DNA of 64,000 nucleotides, taken from the NCBI GenBank assembly GCA_900108205.1, contig FNUU01000002.1:186001-250000 (forward strand). The letters are read 5' to 3'. The stretch is from Eubacterium ruminantium. GTDB taxonomy: Bacteria > Bacillota > Clostridia > Lachnospirales > Lachnospiraceae. The stretch's first letter is position 1. The number at the start of each line of letters is the position of its first letter. This document shows, piece after piece, positions 35,901 through 43,290 of the stretch. The position numbers and the translations under genes were made by a program. The notes under the pieces were generated by a model that searched no databases, had not been told where the DNA came from, and worked only from the letters and a program-made list of their open reading frames with translations.

Positions 35901-37181
35901 GCTGCAGTAGTTGAAATGATAAGTGGTCTTCCGGCAACAGAAGAAATCGTTCTGGATGACAAGGAAGCAGTTGAAGCAGCAAGAACAGCATATGATGCAC
36001 TGACCGATGATCAGAAGCTTAAGGTATCTGATGAAGTGGTTAAGACACTTGAGGATGCTGAGGATATGGTTGTTATCCGTCAGGTTAAGAGCGAGATTAT
36101 CGCAAGGACAGGCATGATATATAACGGACAGGCGTTCCAGCTGATCGATACACCTGAGACTGACCTTCCGGATGGATTTACAATGATGTATGCCGTAACT
36201 ACAGAGAATGTTGAACCGGATGCATCAGAATATGCAGAAGATATCCCTGAAGCAGTAGAATTCGGAAACTACTATGTATGGTTTAAGGTAGTAGATGAGC
36301 AGAATAATATCTGGGGAGGAGTATCATCTGTAGAAGTAACTATAATAAGACCTACTGAGATAGTTACTCAGCCTGCAGCAGCAAAGGTTATCAGAGGAAG
36401 CAACGCTAAATTAAGTGTTGAGGCAACCGGAGATGATCTTACATATGTATGGCAGATCAGTAAGGATGGAGTAAACTGGAGCAACAGCACCGCTTCAGGA
36501 TGTGATACAGACAAGATAAACTTCAGAGCAACAAAAGCTCTTAATGGAAGATATTACAGATGCGTGATCACAGGAGCAGGCGGAGAGGTTATATCAGATG
36601 CAGTTAAACTTACCACTCTTGCGGTTATCAATGGACAGCCTGGAGACGCAGCAGCAACTATCGGTTCGGATGTAACCTTTAGTGTAAGCAGCAGATCATC
36701 AGCTGCAACCTACCAGTGGCAGGTAAGTACAGATGGCGGAGAGACCTGGAAGAAGAGTTCTGCTGAAGGATGTGATACAGAACATCTGACAGTTAATGTT
36801 AAGTCAGCTAAGTACGGCGAATATCTCTTCAGATGTAAGGTTACAAACGGAACATGGGTTGAATACTCAAAGGCAGCCGGTATTGATATCGTAACATTCA
36901 TTGTTAAGCAGCCTGAGACTATATTTGCAAGCGAGGGAGATAAGGTTAAACTCTATGTTAAAGCAACAGGTATTGCACCTACCTATCAGTGGGAAGTAAT
37001 GACCGGTGCAGGTAACTGGGTAAACAGCACAGCACCTGGAAATGCTACAAATATAATCACATTTAAGGCAACCGCAGAAAAGACTGCTTACAAGTGGAGA
37101 TGTAAGATAACTGATGGAGATACAGTTCTCTACAGTGATGTTGTAACCCTTGTCATTGAATCAGGTCAGTATGAAGACTAA
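29964..37181 (+). CDS. Giant secreted multidomain protein with ubiquitin-like domain
   Basis: A 2405-residue secreted protein. Signal peptide residues 1-38, with cleavage predicted after VHA. An InlB B-type repeat (IYDANDATGG to YAKW) lies at about 391-476. A ubiquitin-like domain at 481-557 retains FVK, LIFAG, DYNIQKE and HLV. Gly-rich beta-helix-like repeats with MNGG/SGN patterns lie at about 620-860, and a second Gly-rich part at about 1012-1130. Ala-rich helical repeats fill about 1156-2046, bracketed by copies of a DDKEA..AR.AYDALTD module. Two or three Ig-like domains follow (about 2131-2400). I see no LPXTG motif or C-terminal membrane anchor. The role is probably adhesion or host interaction; this is inferred. 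Confidence 0.9.
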   Translation: MRGKKKFCRKVISYVLTLAMVISVFTGIVPGVSRTVHAEETLFYTLNGLEKYQNSNYATAATVTQDEIEWSVMANLTQDGGWRIGGKNLSDTNREIYSESKLEAEISKVELELGQINCTCNSIKLIVASDEDFFSEIYSETIDSGLGENSTLTFTPKSGAWEDAYYKFVFNVTCGPSNKYVQFKSAKFYIDDSSPVQTTYSVTVTAGENMTKTAESGDASQTGLTGAMTDVVYTADEGYYFPTDYSVEAVNGISVTRNSYDQITVSGTPTADAAITLTAPVLDDCTLVYDQQYKNGSVINFGEKGRTINFGGNVYTLKGEETITFSNAEYQDKLQTILSVAPGLYSGDTVALTTIPLGILYDVDEFYLVFHPAGEGAGVDIIYGWPYPNNVIYDANDATGGSVPEDSKNYIYGNTVTVSGNTGNLVKTGCDFAGWNTKADGTGVDYAAGETFTVSDETFEEADGRGVATLYAKWVVDPNKITIFVKDLEKNTYTLSVNKAEVISDVKALIRNTVEEYASYTDDEMLLIFAGISLDDTKTLEDYNIQKENTIHLVVRLHNHNDITFRKWASTDSLPAEAGNYYLAEDVTLSDTWTVPEGTTNLCLNGHKIKRDSSLEDTVRFSMVTINSGATLKLYDEDNTGSITGGIAQNGGGVLINAGNLEMYGGSIADNNSYSMGGGIDITNMGSFTMNGGRISGNAVTGGSRGGGVCVYNGTFILNEGEISQNEAYGGGGVAVFIGSFTMNGGIIKGNTVASSAGMPCNGGGVVTDAFGNGSFNMTGGIISGNYATGNGGGVFVQTRFFTMSGGSIVNNNADVIGGGICGSNDFGLSGNVTVKDNVVGGTLEGEVYTGGSINNVFMTNNRKINLVGALDDASVIGVSMNTPGVFTSSTDSVLAKDYKGKFFSDNVLLLVDESENELQMSCTPVTYLDENGESRTCTEYIPVNATTTSWNADQGWYVVNGAVTFSNRIYINKKNSTVNLILCDGATLNADSGITSAASYNNTFNIFAQSTGEDMGKLNAAGSDGYAGIGGTSRTACGTINIYGGDITAVGGKGAAGIGGGSGNTSYDGGAGGTIGIYGGKVTATAGEEVENVGRGAAIGAGSKSDDHGTVTLGNKILVKAGDDKANAVNVTKSFSISHAQKWAQTVYDTRSPEEIAIDTVSELPSADAVTLDDKEAIEEARVAYDALTDEQKAELDDSVLEKLEACEDAFTTVVSDAILIIDEISEENIEDIRELLDFYDELSDAEKDNVDEKLGREGKKKLSDVENVINAVDKIEDIPLIEEIDVSSEKAITLARTVYELLSNSQKALLSDETLAKLEAAEAKLEAMKEEANLEAAKDAAKERLSDYARAKALSDLTTEEIIKYDAAILAGCEVIDDAEKVDDITLCLGVAKDIVDTALAEIKQARADAEAAAKEMAEADEAIADALVYADVSKADAAEAAADKYASETDKQDIATAMATLEGAINAAKQLAADASAADKNAAAQAVMDAAAALDQVVDAAKVRSAAAKAADEAAAAAEAQLDAAKDSAIDRLNDYSEAKALADATDTEKEAYNKAVTDGKTAIKAATTIEAVATALANAKAAVDAALAKIAEDRAAAAAAAQEMAEADEAIADALVYADVSKADAAEAAADKYASETDKQDIATAMATLEGAINAAKQLAADASAADKNAAAQAVMDAAAALDQVVDAAKVRSAAAKAADEAAKAAAAELAAARASACERLDDYSEAKALADATDAEKEAYNKAVTDGKTAINAAATTEAVAEALKAAKAAVDAALAKIAEDRAAAAEAAAEMEEADESLELARTIAGLAKAEAEKAANDEYASDTDKNAIATAKATLEGAINAAAQLAADASAEAKRAAAQTIVNAANALYDVCETAEQNSAAAKADAEAAAAAAAALAAAREYACERLDDFTDAKALDDATEAEQKEYDDVIAAEKEKINAAADQAAIDEALKAAKAAVNAELAKIKDDRTKAAAVVEMISGLPATEEIVLDDKEAVEAARTAYDALTDDQKLKVSDEVVKTLEDAEDMVVIRQVKSEIIARTGMIYNGQAFQLIDTPETDLPDGFTMMYAVTTENVEPDASEYAEDIPEAVEFGNYYVWFKVVDEQNNIWGGVSSVEVTIIRPTEIVTQPAAAKVIRGSNAKLSVEATGDDLTYVWQISKDGVNWSNSTASGCDTDKINFRATKALNGRYYRCVITGAGGEVISDAVKLTTLAVINGQPGDAAATIGSDVTFSVSSRSSAATYQWQVSTDGGETWKKSSAEGCDTEHLTVNVKSAKYGEYLFRCKVTNGTWVEYSKAAGIDIVTFIVKQPETIFASEGDKVKLYVKATGIAPTYQWEVMTGAGNWVNSTAPGNATNIITFKATAEKTAYKWRCKITDGDTVLYSDVVTLVIESGQYED
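31404..31634 (+). other. Ubiquitin-like domain within the giant protein
   Basis: Residues 481-557 align with human ubiquitin 1-73 with one four-residue insertion between the helix and strand 3. By hand about 37 positions are identical, with the longest match DYNIQKE-x-T-x-HLV-x-RL. The patch residues Leu8, Ile44, His68 and Val70 are kept (residues 488, 528, 552, 554). Lys48 is Ile (532), and the di-Gly tail is replaced by HNHN, so conjugation is not expected. Confidence 0.88.
34217..35069 (+). repeat. 567-bp-offset internal repeat in the helical region
   Basis: The segment 34217-34502 recurs at 34784-35069, offset by 567 bp (189 codons), with only a few base changes. Both encode the run beginning MAEADEAIADALVYADVSKA. 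A third, diverged copy continues to about 35640. This points to recent in-frame duplication. Confidence 0.85.
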
Positions 37182-37348
37182 ATGCAGTCGGATAATTATG
37201 ATACGTATGGTTACGACAGGATACTTACAATCATACGCTTGTTGCAGACTGAGAATATCTGTCTGCGGTGGTATAGCAACATTTAAACAGCAGTTATGAT
37301 ATATATTTCAGTTATGATAAGATCAACTGGATATAATAATTATTAAAG

Positions 37349-37414
37349 ATTCCCCCGGAAGTATTTGATATGTATTTGGAATACCGGGTACATATCATTT
37401 ACAACCGGGGGAAT
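37349..37414 (+). terminator. Long hairpin downstream of the giant gene
   Basis: ATTCCCCCGG (37349-37358) pairs with CCGGGGGAAT (37405-37414). An inner stem TTGATATGTA/TACATATCA extends it. The T-rich tail is short, so termination is likely but not certain. The rest of 37182-37643 holds no gene; TTGACA at 37514 may be the -35 box of the tRNA promoter. Confidence 0.65.
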
Positions 37415-37643
37415 ATTTGTATTAGATAAACTCTGAGGCATACATTCAAATAACTGAAAACGTCAAACATCAAATGTCATTTTTAAAACTTGCCAGGATA
37501 TAATAAAAAACACTTGACAGAGTCTCATATTTTTGTTAAGTTATTATAGCGTGTTAATAAGAAATACATGCGAAACCTAATATTTTATCTAAGATTTTGG
37601 TTTCACTTAGTGGACAGAAGCTTGGTAAGGGATTTTAGGCACT

Positions 37644-37731
37644 GGAGATGTACTCAAGTGGCTGAAGAGGCGCCCCTGCTAAGGGTGTAGGTCGGGCAAC
37701 CGGCGCGAGGGTTCAAATCCCTCCATCTCCG
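37644..37731 (+). tRNA. tRNA-Ser (anticodon GCT)
   Basis: An 88-nt type II tRNA. The acceptor GGAGATG pairs with CATCTCC, the anticodon loop CTGCTAA has GCT, a long variable arm (GTCGGGCAACCGGC) is present, and the T-arm is GAGGG-TTCAAAT-CCCTC. The discriminator is G. Confidence 0.95.
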
Positions 37732-37750
37732 CTTATAGATAAATCTATAT

Positions 37751-37822
37751 TCCTCGATAGCTCAATGGTAGAGCACTCGGCTGTTAACCGAGGGGTTGTT
37801 GGTTCGAGCCCAACTCGGGGAG
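37751..37822 (+). tRNA. tRNA-Asn (anticodon GTT)
   Basis: The acceptor TCCTCGA pairs with TCGGGGA (one T-G pair), the D-stem is GCTC/GAGC, the anticodon loop CTGTTAA has GTT, and the T-arm is GTTGG-TTCGAGC-CCAAC. The discriminator is G37822. Confidence 0.95.
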
Positions 37823-37843
37823 CTGCAACAATATAATAAATAT

Positions 37844-37914
37844 GGCGCCATGGCCAAGTGGTAAGGCAAAGGTCTGCAACACCTCTATCACCAGTTCAAA
37901 TCTGGTTGGCGCCT
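37844..37914 (+). tRNA. tRNA-Cys (anticodon GCA)
   Basis: The acceptor GGCGCCA pairs with TGGCGCC, the anticodon loop CTGCAAC has GCA, and the T-arm is ACCAG-TTCAAAT-CTGGT. The discriminator is T, usual for tRNA-Cys. It is the last of three tandem tRNA genes and lies 235 bp before a cysteine synthase. Confidence 0.95.
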
Positions 37915-37921
37915 CTCAAAG

Positions 37922-37960
37922 GAAGCTGAAAACAGTAAAAGTTTTCGGCTTCTGTTTTTT
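37922..37960 (+). terminator. Terminator of the tRNA cluster
   Basis: GAAGCTGAAAAC (37922-37933) pairs with GTTTTCGGCTTC (37941-37952), followed by six T. Confidence 0.88.
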
Positions 37961-37979
37961 ATAATTTAATTTGGTCTAT

Positions 37980-38045
37980 TCCGGTATCTTATCAAGAAAA
38001 ACAAATACTCGTTTCACTCGTGCTTGTTTTTCTTCTGATAAGATA
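37980..38045. repeat. Dispersed two-module repeat, copy 7 (module B, reverse)
   Basis: CCGGTATCTTATCAAGAAAAA, loop AAATACTCGTTTCACTCGTGC and the closing arm TTTTTCTTCTGATAAGAT. Only the edge of module A (CCGGTA) is kept. It sits between the tRNA terminator and the cysteine synthase gene. Confidence 0.85.
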
Positions 38046-38148
38046 TATACAGAAGATTGTAAATATTCCACTTGACCGGTAATTTTATTGAGTATAGAAT
38101 AACTTTAATTGTTTGCCCGAAGCTATGGGTATCAGAAGGAGAATACAA

Positions 38149-39078
38149 ATGGTTTGTAACAGTATACTTGAGGCGGTTGGACATACACCGCTGATAAGAT
38201 TAAATAAAATGCCTGAAACGGGCAGCGCTGAGGTCCTGGTAAAAATGGAAGCGCTCAATGCAGGAGGCTCCATCAAGACCAGAACTGCTCTTAATATGAT
38301 AAAGCAGGCTGAGCGTGACGGGCTTATTGATAAGGATACTATCATTGTTGAGCCGACAAGCGGTAATCAGGGTATAGGCCTTGCACTTGTAGGGGCTGTA
38401 AGAGGATACAGAACAGTGATCGTTATGCCGGACTCTGTAAGCGAGGAGAGAAGAAAGCTGGTTCGTCATTACGGAGCAGAAGTTATTCTTATCCATGATG
38501 ATGGCGATATCGGTGCGTGCATAGATGAATGTCTGCAGACTGCTATTCGTATGTCGAAGGAGAATCCGAAGGTTTTCGTTCCTCAGCAGTTTGAAAATCC
38601 AAATAATACCCTTGCTCATAAGAAACATACAGCACTTGAGATTATGGAGCAGGCAGAGGGCCCTATCCACGGATTTTGCTCAGGAATTGGTACAGGCGGT
38701 ACCATTACAGGTATTGGCGAAGTATTAAAGCGTCAGTATCCGGATTGTGAGATCTGGGCAGTTGAGCCTGAAAATGCAGCAATCCTTGCGGGAGGAACTG
38801 TCGGAACTCATTTACAGATGGGAATCGGCGACGGCATAATTCCCGATATTCTTAACCAGACCATTTATGATTATATATATGTAGTTTCGGATGAAGAGGC
38901 TATAGAGACATCAAAGCGCCTTGCCAGAGAGGAAGGCCTGATGGTGGGTATTTCCAGCGGAACAAATGTTGCAGCTGCCTTAAAGCTCGCAAAGAAGCTG
39001 GGACCGGGAAAAACTGTAGTAACAGTTCTTCCGGATACCGCTGAGAGATATTTCTCCACACCGCTTTTTGATGAATAA
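38149..39078 (+). CDS. cysK: Cysteine synthase family PLP enzyme
   Basis: O-acetylserine (thiol)-lyase type enzyme, making cysteine from O-acetylserine and sulfide, about 309 residues. The PLP lysine lies in the variant motif NAGGSIKTRTA (usual form NPGGSVKDRIA). Substrate loop EPTSGNQGIGLA (usually TSGNTGI) and phosphate loop GIGTGGTITGIG are present. The start at 38149 has AGAAGGAG upstream; an earlier in-frame TTG adds 12 unlikely residues. A related beta-replacing enzyme, such as cystathionine beta-synthase type, is possible. Confidence 0.85.
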   Translation: MVCNSILEAVGHTPLIRLNKMPETGSAEVLVKMEALNAGGSIKTRTALNMIKQAERDGLIDKDTIIVEPTSGNQGIGLALVGAVRGYRTVIVMPDSVSEERRKLVRHYGAEVILIHDDGDIGACIDECLQTAIRMSKENPKVFVPQQFENPNNTLAHKKHTALEIMEQAEGPIHGFCSGIGTGGTITGIGEVLKRQYPDCEIWAVEPENAAILAGGTVGTHLQMGIGDGIIPDILNQTIYDYIYVVSDEEAIETSKRLAREEGLMVGISSGTNVAAALKLAKKLGPGKTVVTVLPDTAERYFSTPLFDE

Positions 39079-39170
39079 TAGGCTAATATCAGTTTTATTT
39101 GATGATGCAAATTTTATACGGTTAAATGATCTGCACAGGGAAAGATACAGAATAGAGAGAAAAAGTAGTA

Positions 39171-40577
39171 ATGTCAGAAGAAAAGCTTAATACCAATGAT
39201 TTGGAAGAAAATGAGACTGCAGTCTCAGAAGTAAAAGAAAATAAAATGGGAGTGCTTCCTATAAAGAAACTCATCATAAGCATGTCACTCCCGATGATGA
39301 TCTCCATGCTGGTTCAGGCGCTTTATAACGTGGTGGACAGCATTTTCGTTGCGCAGGTAAGCAAGGATGCACTTGCGGCAGTAACATATGCCTTCCCTAT
39401 GCAGAACCTGATGATCGCCATCGGTTCCGGTACGGGAGTTGGTATAAATGCACTTCTTTCAAGGTCACTTGGCGAGAAACGTTTTGACAGGTCAAATGCA
39501 GCTGCAAATAACGGACTGCTCCTTACCATGATAAACGCACTCGTGTTCCTCGGAATAGGTATATTTGCTGCGGAAGCATTTATAAAGAGCCAGGTTTCAG
39601 ACCCTCAGATAGTTGAATATGGTAAAACATATCTTGGAATATGCAGTTCGTTATCATTTGGTATCTTCTTCCAGATGACCTTCGAAAGACTTCTGCAGTC
39701 CACCGGTCTTACTATTTACAGTATGATATCTCAGGGAACCGGAGCTATAATCAATATCATTTTCGACCCGATACTTATCTTTGGATACTTTGGATTTCCA
39801 AAGCTCGGCGTTGCAGGCGCTGCTTATGCCACAGTGCTTGGTCAGGTGGTTGCCGCTACTATCGGTCTTATACTTAACCTTAAATTTAATAAAGAGATCA
39901 AGTTCAGCATTAAGGGAATCTTTACCCCGGTCGGAGACGTTATCAAGCAGATTTACATAGTGGGTGTTCCGTCCATACTTATGATGTCCATAGGTTCGGT
40001 CATGACATACATGATGAATCAGATACTTACAACATTTTCAAATATGGCGACTACTGTATTCGGAGCTTATTTCAAGCTTCAGAGCTTCTTCTTTATGCCG
40101 CTGTTCGGTCTCAATAACGGACTTATTCCGGTGCTTGCGTATAACTATGGCGCAAGGAATAAGGAGAGGATCAAAGAGACTCTCAGCTTTGCGATAAAGC
40201 TGGCAGTATCGATAATGCTTTTCGGACTTGTTTGTTTTCAGCTGATCCCGAAGGTACTTCTGGGATTCTTTAATCCGGATGATGAAATGCTTCGTATAGG
40301 TGTTCCGGCGCTTAGGATAATATGCCTTTCATTTCCTCTTGCAGGAATATGTATTGCTATGGGAAGTGTGTTCCAGGCATTTTCCAAGAGTATATATTCG
40401 TTGATCATTTCCATAGGAAGACAGCTTGTAGCTCTTATACCGGCGGCATGGCTCCTTTCCAAAACAGGAAATGTAACAAATGTATGGTGGGCCTTTCCTA
40501 TCGCAGAAGGTATATCTCTTATACTTTCCTCATATTTCTTCAAGAAGGTTCATAAGGAACTGATAGATACGTTGTAA
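39171..40577 (+). CDS. MATE family efflux transporter
   Basis: A 468-residue protein with about 12 membrane segments and an acidic N-terminal tail of about 25 residues. The MATE pattern is seen in MSLPMMISMLVQALYNVVDSIFVAQ and in the second half repeat FGLNNGLIPVLAYNYGARN. Such carriers export drugs or cationic metabolites using Na+ or H+. The substrate cannot be told. The gene has its own spacing on both sides and a terminator downstream. Confidence 0.9.
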   Translation: MSEEKLNTNDLEENETAVSEVKENKMGVLPIKKLIISMSLPMMISMLVQALYNVVDSIFVAQVSKDALAAVTYAFPMQNLMIAIGSGTGVGINALLSRSLGEKRFDRSNAAANNGLLLTMINALVFLGIGIFAAEAFIKSQVSDPQIVEYGKTYLGICSSLSFGIFFQMTFERLLQSTGLTIYSMISQGTGAIINIIFDPILIFGYFGFPKLGVAGAAYATVLGQVVAATIGLILNLKFNKEIKFSIKGIFTPVGDVIKQIYIVGVPSILMMSIGSVMTYMMNQILTTFSNMATTVFGAYFKLQSFFFMPLFGLNNGLIPVLAYNYGARNKERIKETLSFAIKLAVSIMLFGLVCFQLIPKVLLGFFNPDDEMLRIGVPALRIICLSFPLAGICIAMGSVFQAFSKSIYSLIISIGRQLVALIPAAWLLSKTGNVTNVWWAFPIAEGISLILSSYFFKKVHKELIDTL

Positions 40578-40720
40578 GGAAAAAGAGTTATTAACATATA
40601 TTGATAAAGACTTAATAATTTCATTAACTGTTTAATTAAAATATCAAATACCTTAATACAGGCTTTATTGTATTTGCTTCAGGCAAAATTATAATAAGAG
40701 CTGTAAGGTGCTTAGAAATG

Positions 40721-40760
40721 AAGTCTACTGGTTTTTAAGACCGGTGGGCTTTATTTTTTT
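40721..40760 (+). terminator. Terminator after the MATE gene
   Basis: AAGTCTACTGGT pairs with ACCGGTGGGCTT through several G-T pairs, followed by a T-run. It lies 144 bp after the stop codon. Confidence 0.75.
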
Positions 40761-40848
40761 ATCTACGGTAAACTGCGTTTTATGTCAGTTTGGAAATCGA
40801 TATATCAGCATCATTTAAATTTTTTTTGTATCATTCGGGAGGAAAAAT

Positions 40849-42267
40849 ATGGATGACAGAATATTGAATGAAGAGAGTCTTGAAGAGAAGATCAAGTCGG
40901 AGCAGGAAAAGACCTGGAAGAAGGTCATAAATGACGCCGAGAAGAAGGCCGGAATGGAAGAGGCAGGAGCAAACGCAGTTTACGGAAGAAAAAATGATCC
41001 GGCCGGAAATTCAGCAAAAGACAGCGGCAGAAAAAGTAACAAGGGATTATATTTTCTTATGATACTTCTGTTCCTGGCGTTAGCCGGAAATGCTGCACTG
41101 AATGTGATAAATCTTAAAAAGCTTGGTGAAAACAAGGAAGAAACCGATAAGGTAGTAAAATATCTTGATAAAAAAGAGATTTATGCTGCAGATCAGAAGA
41201 AAAAGATAACAAAGAATTCGGATGGAACCACCGAGAAGAATGGTGAGTCAGCCGTAGAAAATGTTAAAAAGAACGGAACAAATACAGCTTACAGCCTGAA
41301 TAATACAGGTGATACCTGTGAGAATGATGTAATAATCGCAGGAAGCTATATTATAAAATCAACAGAGAAGATTTCGGATGCATATAAATCCGGTGACAAG
41401 TCAGGCCTTTCCGACAAAGAAAAGGAAACACTGGATATGGCTGAGAAGGTTATAAATGAAGTAATAAAGCCGGGTATGAGTGATTATGAGAAGGAGAAAG
41501 CTATCTATGACTGGATGACAAGTAATCTTGCTACTGATGCAGGAATGCTTACAGTTATTCCAAGCAGCCCTGCTAATGTTGATAATCCTTATGGAGTGCT
41601 TAAATATCATAATGCAGTATGTGTCGGATATGCAACAACATTTCGTCTCTTTATGCAGATGATGGATATAGAGTGCATGGTTGTTCACAATATAGAGTGT
41701 GTTCATTCATGGGATCTCGTAAAGATAGACGGAAACTGGTATCACACAGATATTTATTCAGATGTCGGAAGCGGAAATTATCAGAATTTTAACCTGAATG
41801 ATGACATGATGAGTATGACAAATATGTGGGACAGAACAGCATTTCCGGTTGCAGAAAGTCTTGAATACAATGAATTATATAAACAGGCAAAGGCAGTAAA
41901 GAATATTTATGATATTCCGAAGGACATAAGGGAAGCATATGATAATAAGAAGGACAACGTTTGTTATATCTTTGATAAGGGTGCAGGCGACGAAGACTGT
42001 GCAAAAGCGGTCACGATGATCCAAGAGATCAGAATGAGACTTAATGACAGATGTGAAGGCGAGGTTTATCTTGAGTCAAATGCATACTTAGCAGGAGATA
42101 AGTATCTGGTTATCGTTTCCTTACATTGGATAGAGAATAATAAGTTTCAACCGGATCCTTCTGAAGAGTTAAGCGCCGAGGATCAGCAGAAGATGGAAGA
42201 AGCCATAAATGACGCTTTCAGCGATAAGATCGGTTATTATGAATATTTTGGAAACTACAGTGAATAA
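40849..42267 (+). CDS. Membrane-anchored transglutaminase-like protein
   Basis: A 472-residue protein. The cytoplasmic N-terminus is charged, one membrane segment lies at about residues 65-85, and a Lys/Asn-rich stalk follows. A transglutaminase-like papain-fold domain sits at about 205-310. The triad is visible: Cys in AVCVGYATTF, His in HSWDLV and Asp in WYHTDIY. In bacteria this fold often acts as a cysteine protease or crosslinking enzyme on the cell surface. The C-terminal ~150 residues are not recognised. GGGAGGAAAAAT precedes the ATG. Confidence 0.82.
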   Translation: MDDRILNEESLEEKIKSEQEKTWKKVINDAEKKAGMEEAGANAVYGRKNDPAGNSAKDSGRKSNKGLYFLMILLFLALAGNAALNVINLKKLGENKEETDKVVKYLDKKEIYAADQKKKITKNSDGTTEKNGESAVENVKKNGTNTAYSLNNTGDTCENDVIIAGSYIIKSTEKISDAYKSGDKSGLSDKEKETLDMAEKVINEVIKPGMSDYEKEKAIYDWMTSNLATDAGMLTVIPSSPANVDNPYGVLKYHNAVCVGYATTFRLFMQMMDIECMVVHNIECVHSWDLVKIDGNWYHTDIYSDVGSGNYQNFNLNDDMMSMTNMWDRTAFPVAESLEYNELYKQAKAVKNIYDIPKDIREAYDNKKDNVCYIFDKGAGDEDCAKAVTMIQEIRMRLNDRCEGEVYLESNAYLAGDKYLVIVSLHWIENNKFQPDPSEELSAEDQQKMEEAINDAFSDKIGYYEYFGNYSE

Positions 42268-42326
42268 GATACCGGAGAGACTTTAGTCTCGCAGGATTAT
42301 GAGGAGCGGTTTTTGCTTCTCATAAT
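42266..42326. repeat. Dispersed two-module repeat, copy 8 (module A)
   Basis: Stem GAGAC/GTCTC in CCGGAGAGACTTTAGTCTCG, then CAGGATTATGAG and the ATGAG/CTCAT hairpin. It begins at the stop codon of the preceding gene. The stem again differs from other copies by paired changes. Confidence 0.88.
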
Positions 42327-42385
42327 AAAAAATATGTAAATCATATGACGGTAAATATCCATATCAGATCAGGAGGTAAAGAATC

Positions 42386-42964
42386 GTGAACAGTTCAAAA
42401 GAAACAACGATAATAATTGGTATTTTATTATGTATATTAACAGGTTCTCTCTTACTCTCCATGACTGCCTGCGGCAAAAAAGCCCAGGCAGTCAACAAGG
42501 AGGCTGTGACGGAGAAGGGAGTAACCGAGAAAGAGGATGTGGTACTCAGTATGTATGATGTCTCAAAGGCCTGCATAGAGGCAGATGACAGTCTTCCGGA
42601 AATGACCACAGTGAATTCAAACGGAGATGATGCAGACAGATTATTTGTATACCTTTCAGATATTGACTATGAGAAGATTGACAGCTTTTTCCTGGCATAT
42701 TCAACGGAGGGAAAGGCTGATGAGATCGCTCTTGTAAAGCTCAAGGATTTATCTGATATGAACAGCATGATGGATTCATTTCAGGCGCATCTGAAGAACA
42801 GAGCCGACATTTACCGTTCTTATGATGCAGATCAGGTTTCAAGGGTGGATGATGCGCTTGTTTACAATTATGACCGCTATGCTGTGCTTGTAATAAGCGA
42901 CAATAAAAAGATTGTGAAAAATATCATAGATGAAGCCATCGGAAATGTATCTGATCAGAAGTAA
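42386..42964 (+). CDS. DUF4358-like lipoprotein
   Basis: A 192-residue lipoprotein. The signal sequence ends in SMTACGK, where the Cys of the lipobox would be lipidated. The mature part contains two short halves with DDSLPEMTTVNSNGDDADRLF, resembling the DUF4358 family of Lachnospiraceae as I recall it. The GTG start at 42386 is supported by GGAGGT 8 bases upstream. The function is unknown. It may form one unit with the transglutaminase-like gene upstream. Confidence 0.75.
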   Translation: MNSSKETTIIIGILLCILTGSLLLSMTACGKKAQAVNKEAVTEKGVTEKEDVVLSMYDVSKACIEADDSLPEMTTVNSNGDDADRLFVYLSDIDYEKIDSFFLAYSTEGKADEIALVKLKDLSDMNSMMDSFQAHLKNRADIYRSYDADQVSRVDDALVYNYDRYAVLVISDNKKIVKNIIDEAIGNVSDQK

Positions 42965-43040
42965 AACAAGCCTGGGGTGAAATGAAAGGGCAGCGGATAC
43001 ATACAGACTAAACACTAAAGCTCATATGCATATATTGAGA

Positions 43041-43088
43041 AAAAGTCAAGGGATAGAATCGCATTGATCAATATCCTTTGACTTTTTT
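43041..43088 (+). terminator. Terminator after the DUF4358 gene
   Basis: AAAAGTCAAGGGATA pairs with TATCCTTTGACTTTT, followed by further T. The arms are 15 bp with one G-T pair. Confidence 0.85.
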
Positions 43089-43113
43089 ATTTTGCCTGCG
43101 CATCTTAAAACTT

Positions 43114-43144
43114 TTGCACAATTACAGGGTTTATGTGGTATAAT
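43114..43144 (+). promoter_or_regulatory. Candidate promoter of iorA (extended -10)
   Basis: TTGCAC (43114-43119), a 19-bp spacer and TATAAT (43139-43144) preceded by TGG, an extended -10 motif that makes up for the long spacer. It lies just after the terminator at 43041-43088 and before the repeat copy at 43201. Confidence 0.55.
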
Positions 43145-43200
43145 GGTAAAAATTTTAGCAAAACTCCGTGTATCGTTTGATTTATGAGACAAGCGACAAA

Positions 43201-43240
43201 ATACCGGAGAAACGCCGGTTCTGCAGGATTATGAGAAGCG
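43201..43240. repeat. Dispersed two-module repeat, copy 9 (module A, worn)
   Basis: ATACCGGAGAAACGCCGGTTCTGCAGGATTATGAGAAGCGG keeps the CCGGAG, CTGCAGG and ATTATGAG landmarks, but the central stem is altered. It falls in the leader of iorA. Confidence 0.7.
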
Positions 43241-43290
43241 GATTAAGTGTGTATGAAAAGAATATTATTGAAATAAGGGAGAACTATCAG

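Noticed and set aside
43168..43290. Upstream extension of iorA to 43168
   Set aside because: The extra 41 residues are coded by a dispersed repeat copy and are unlike the family N-terminus. A good ribosome site precedes 43291.
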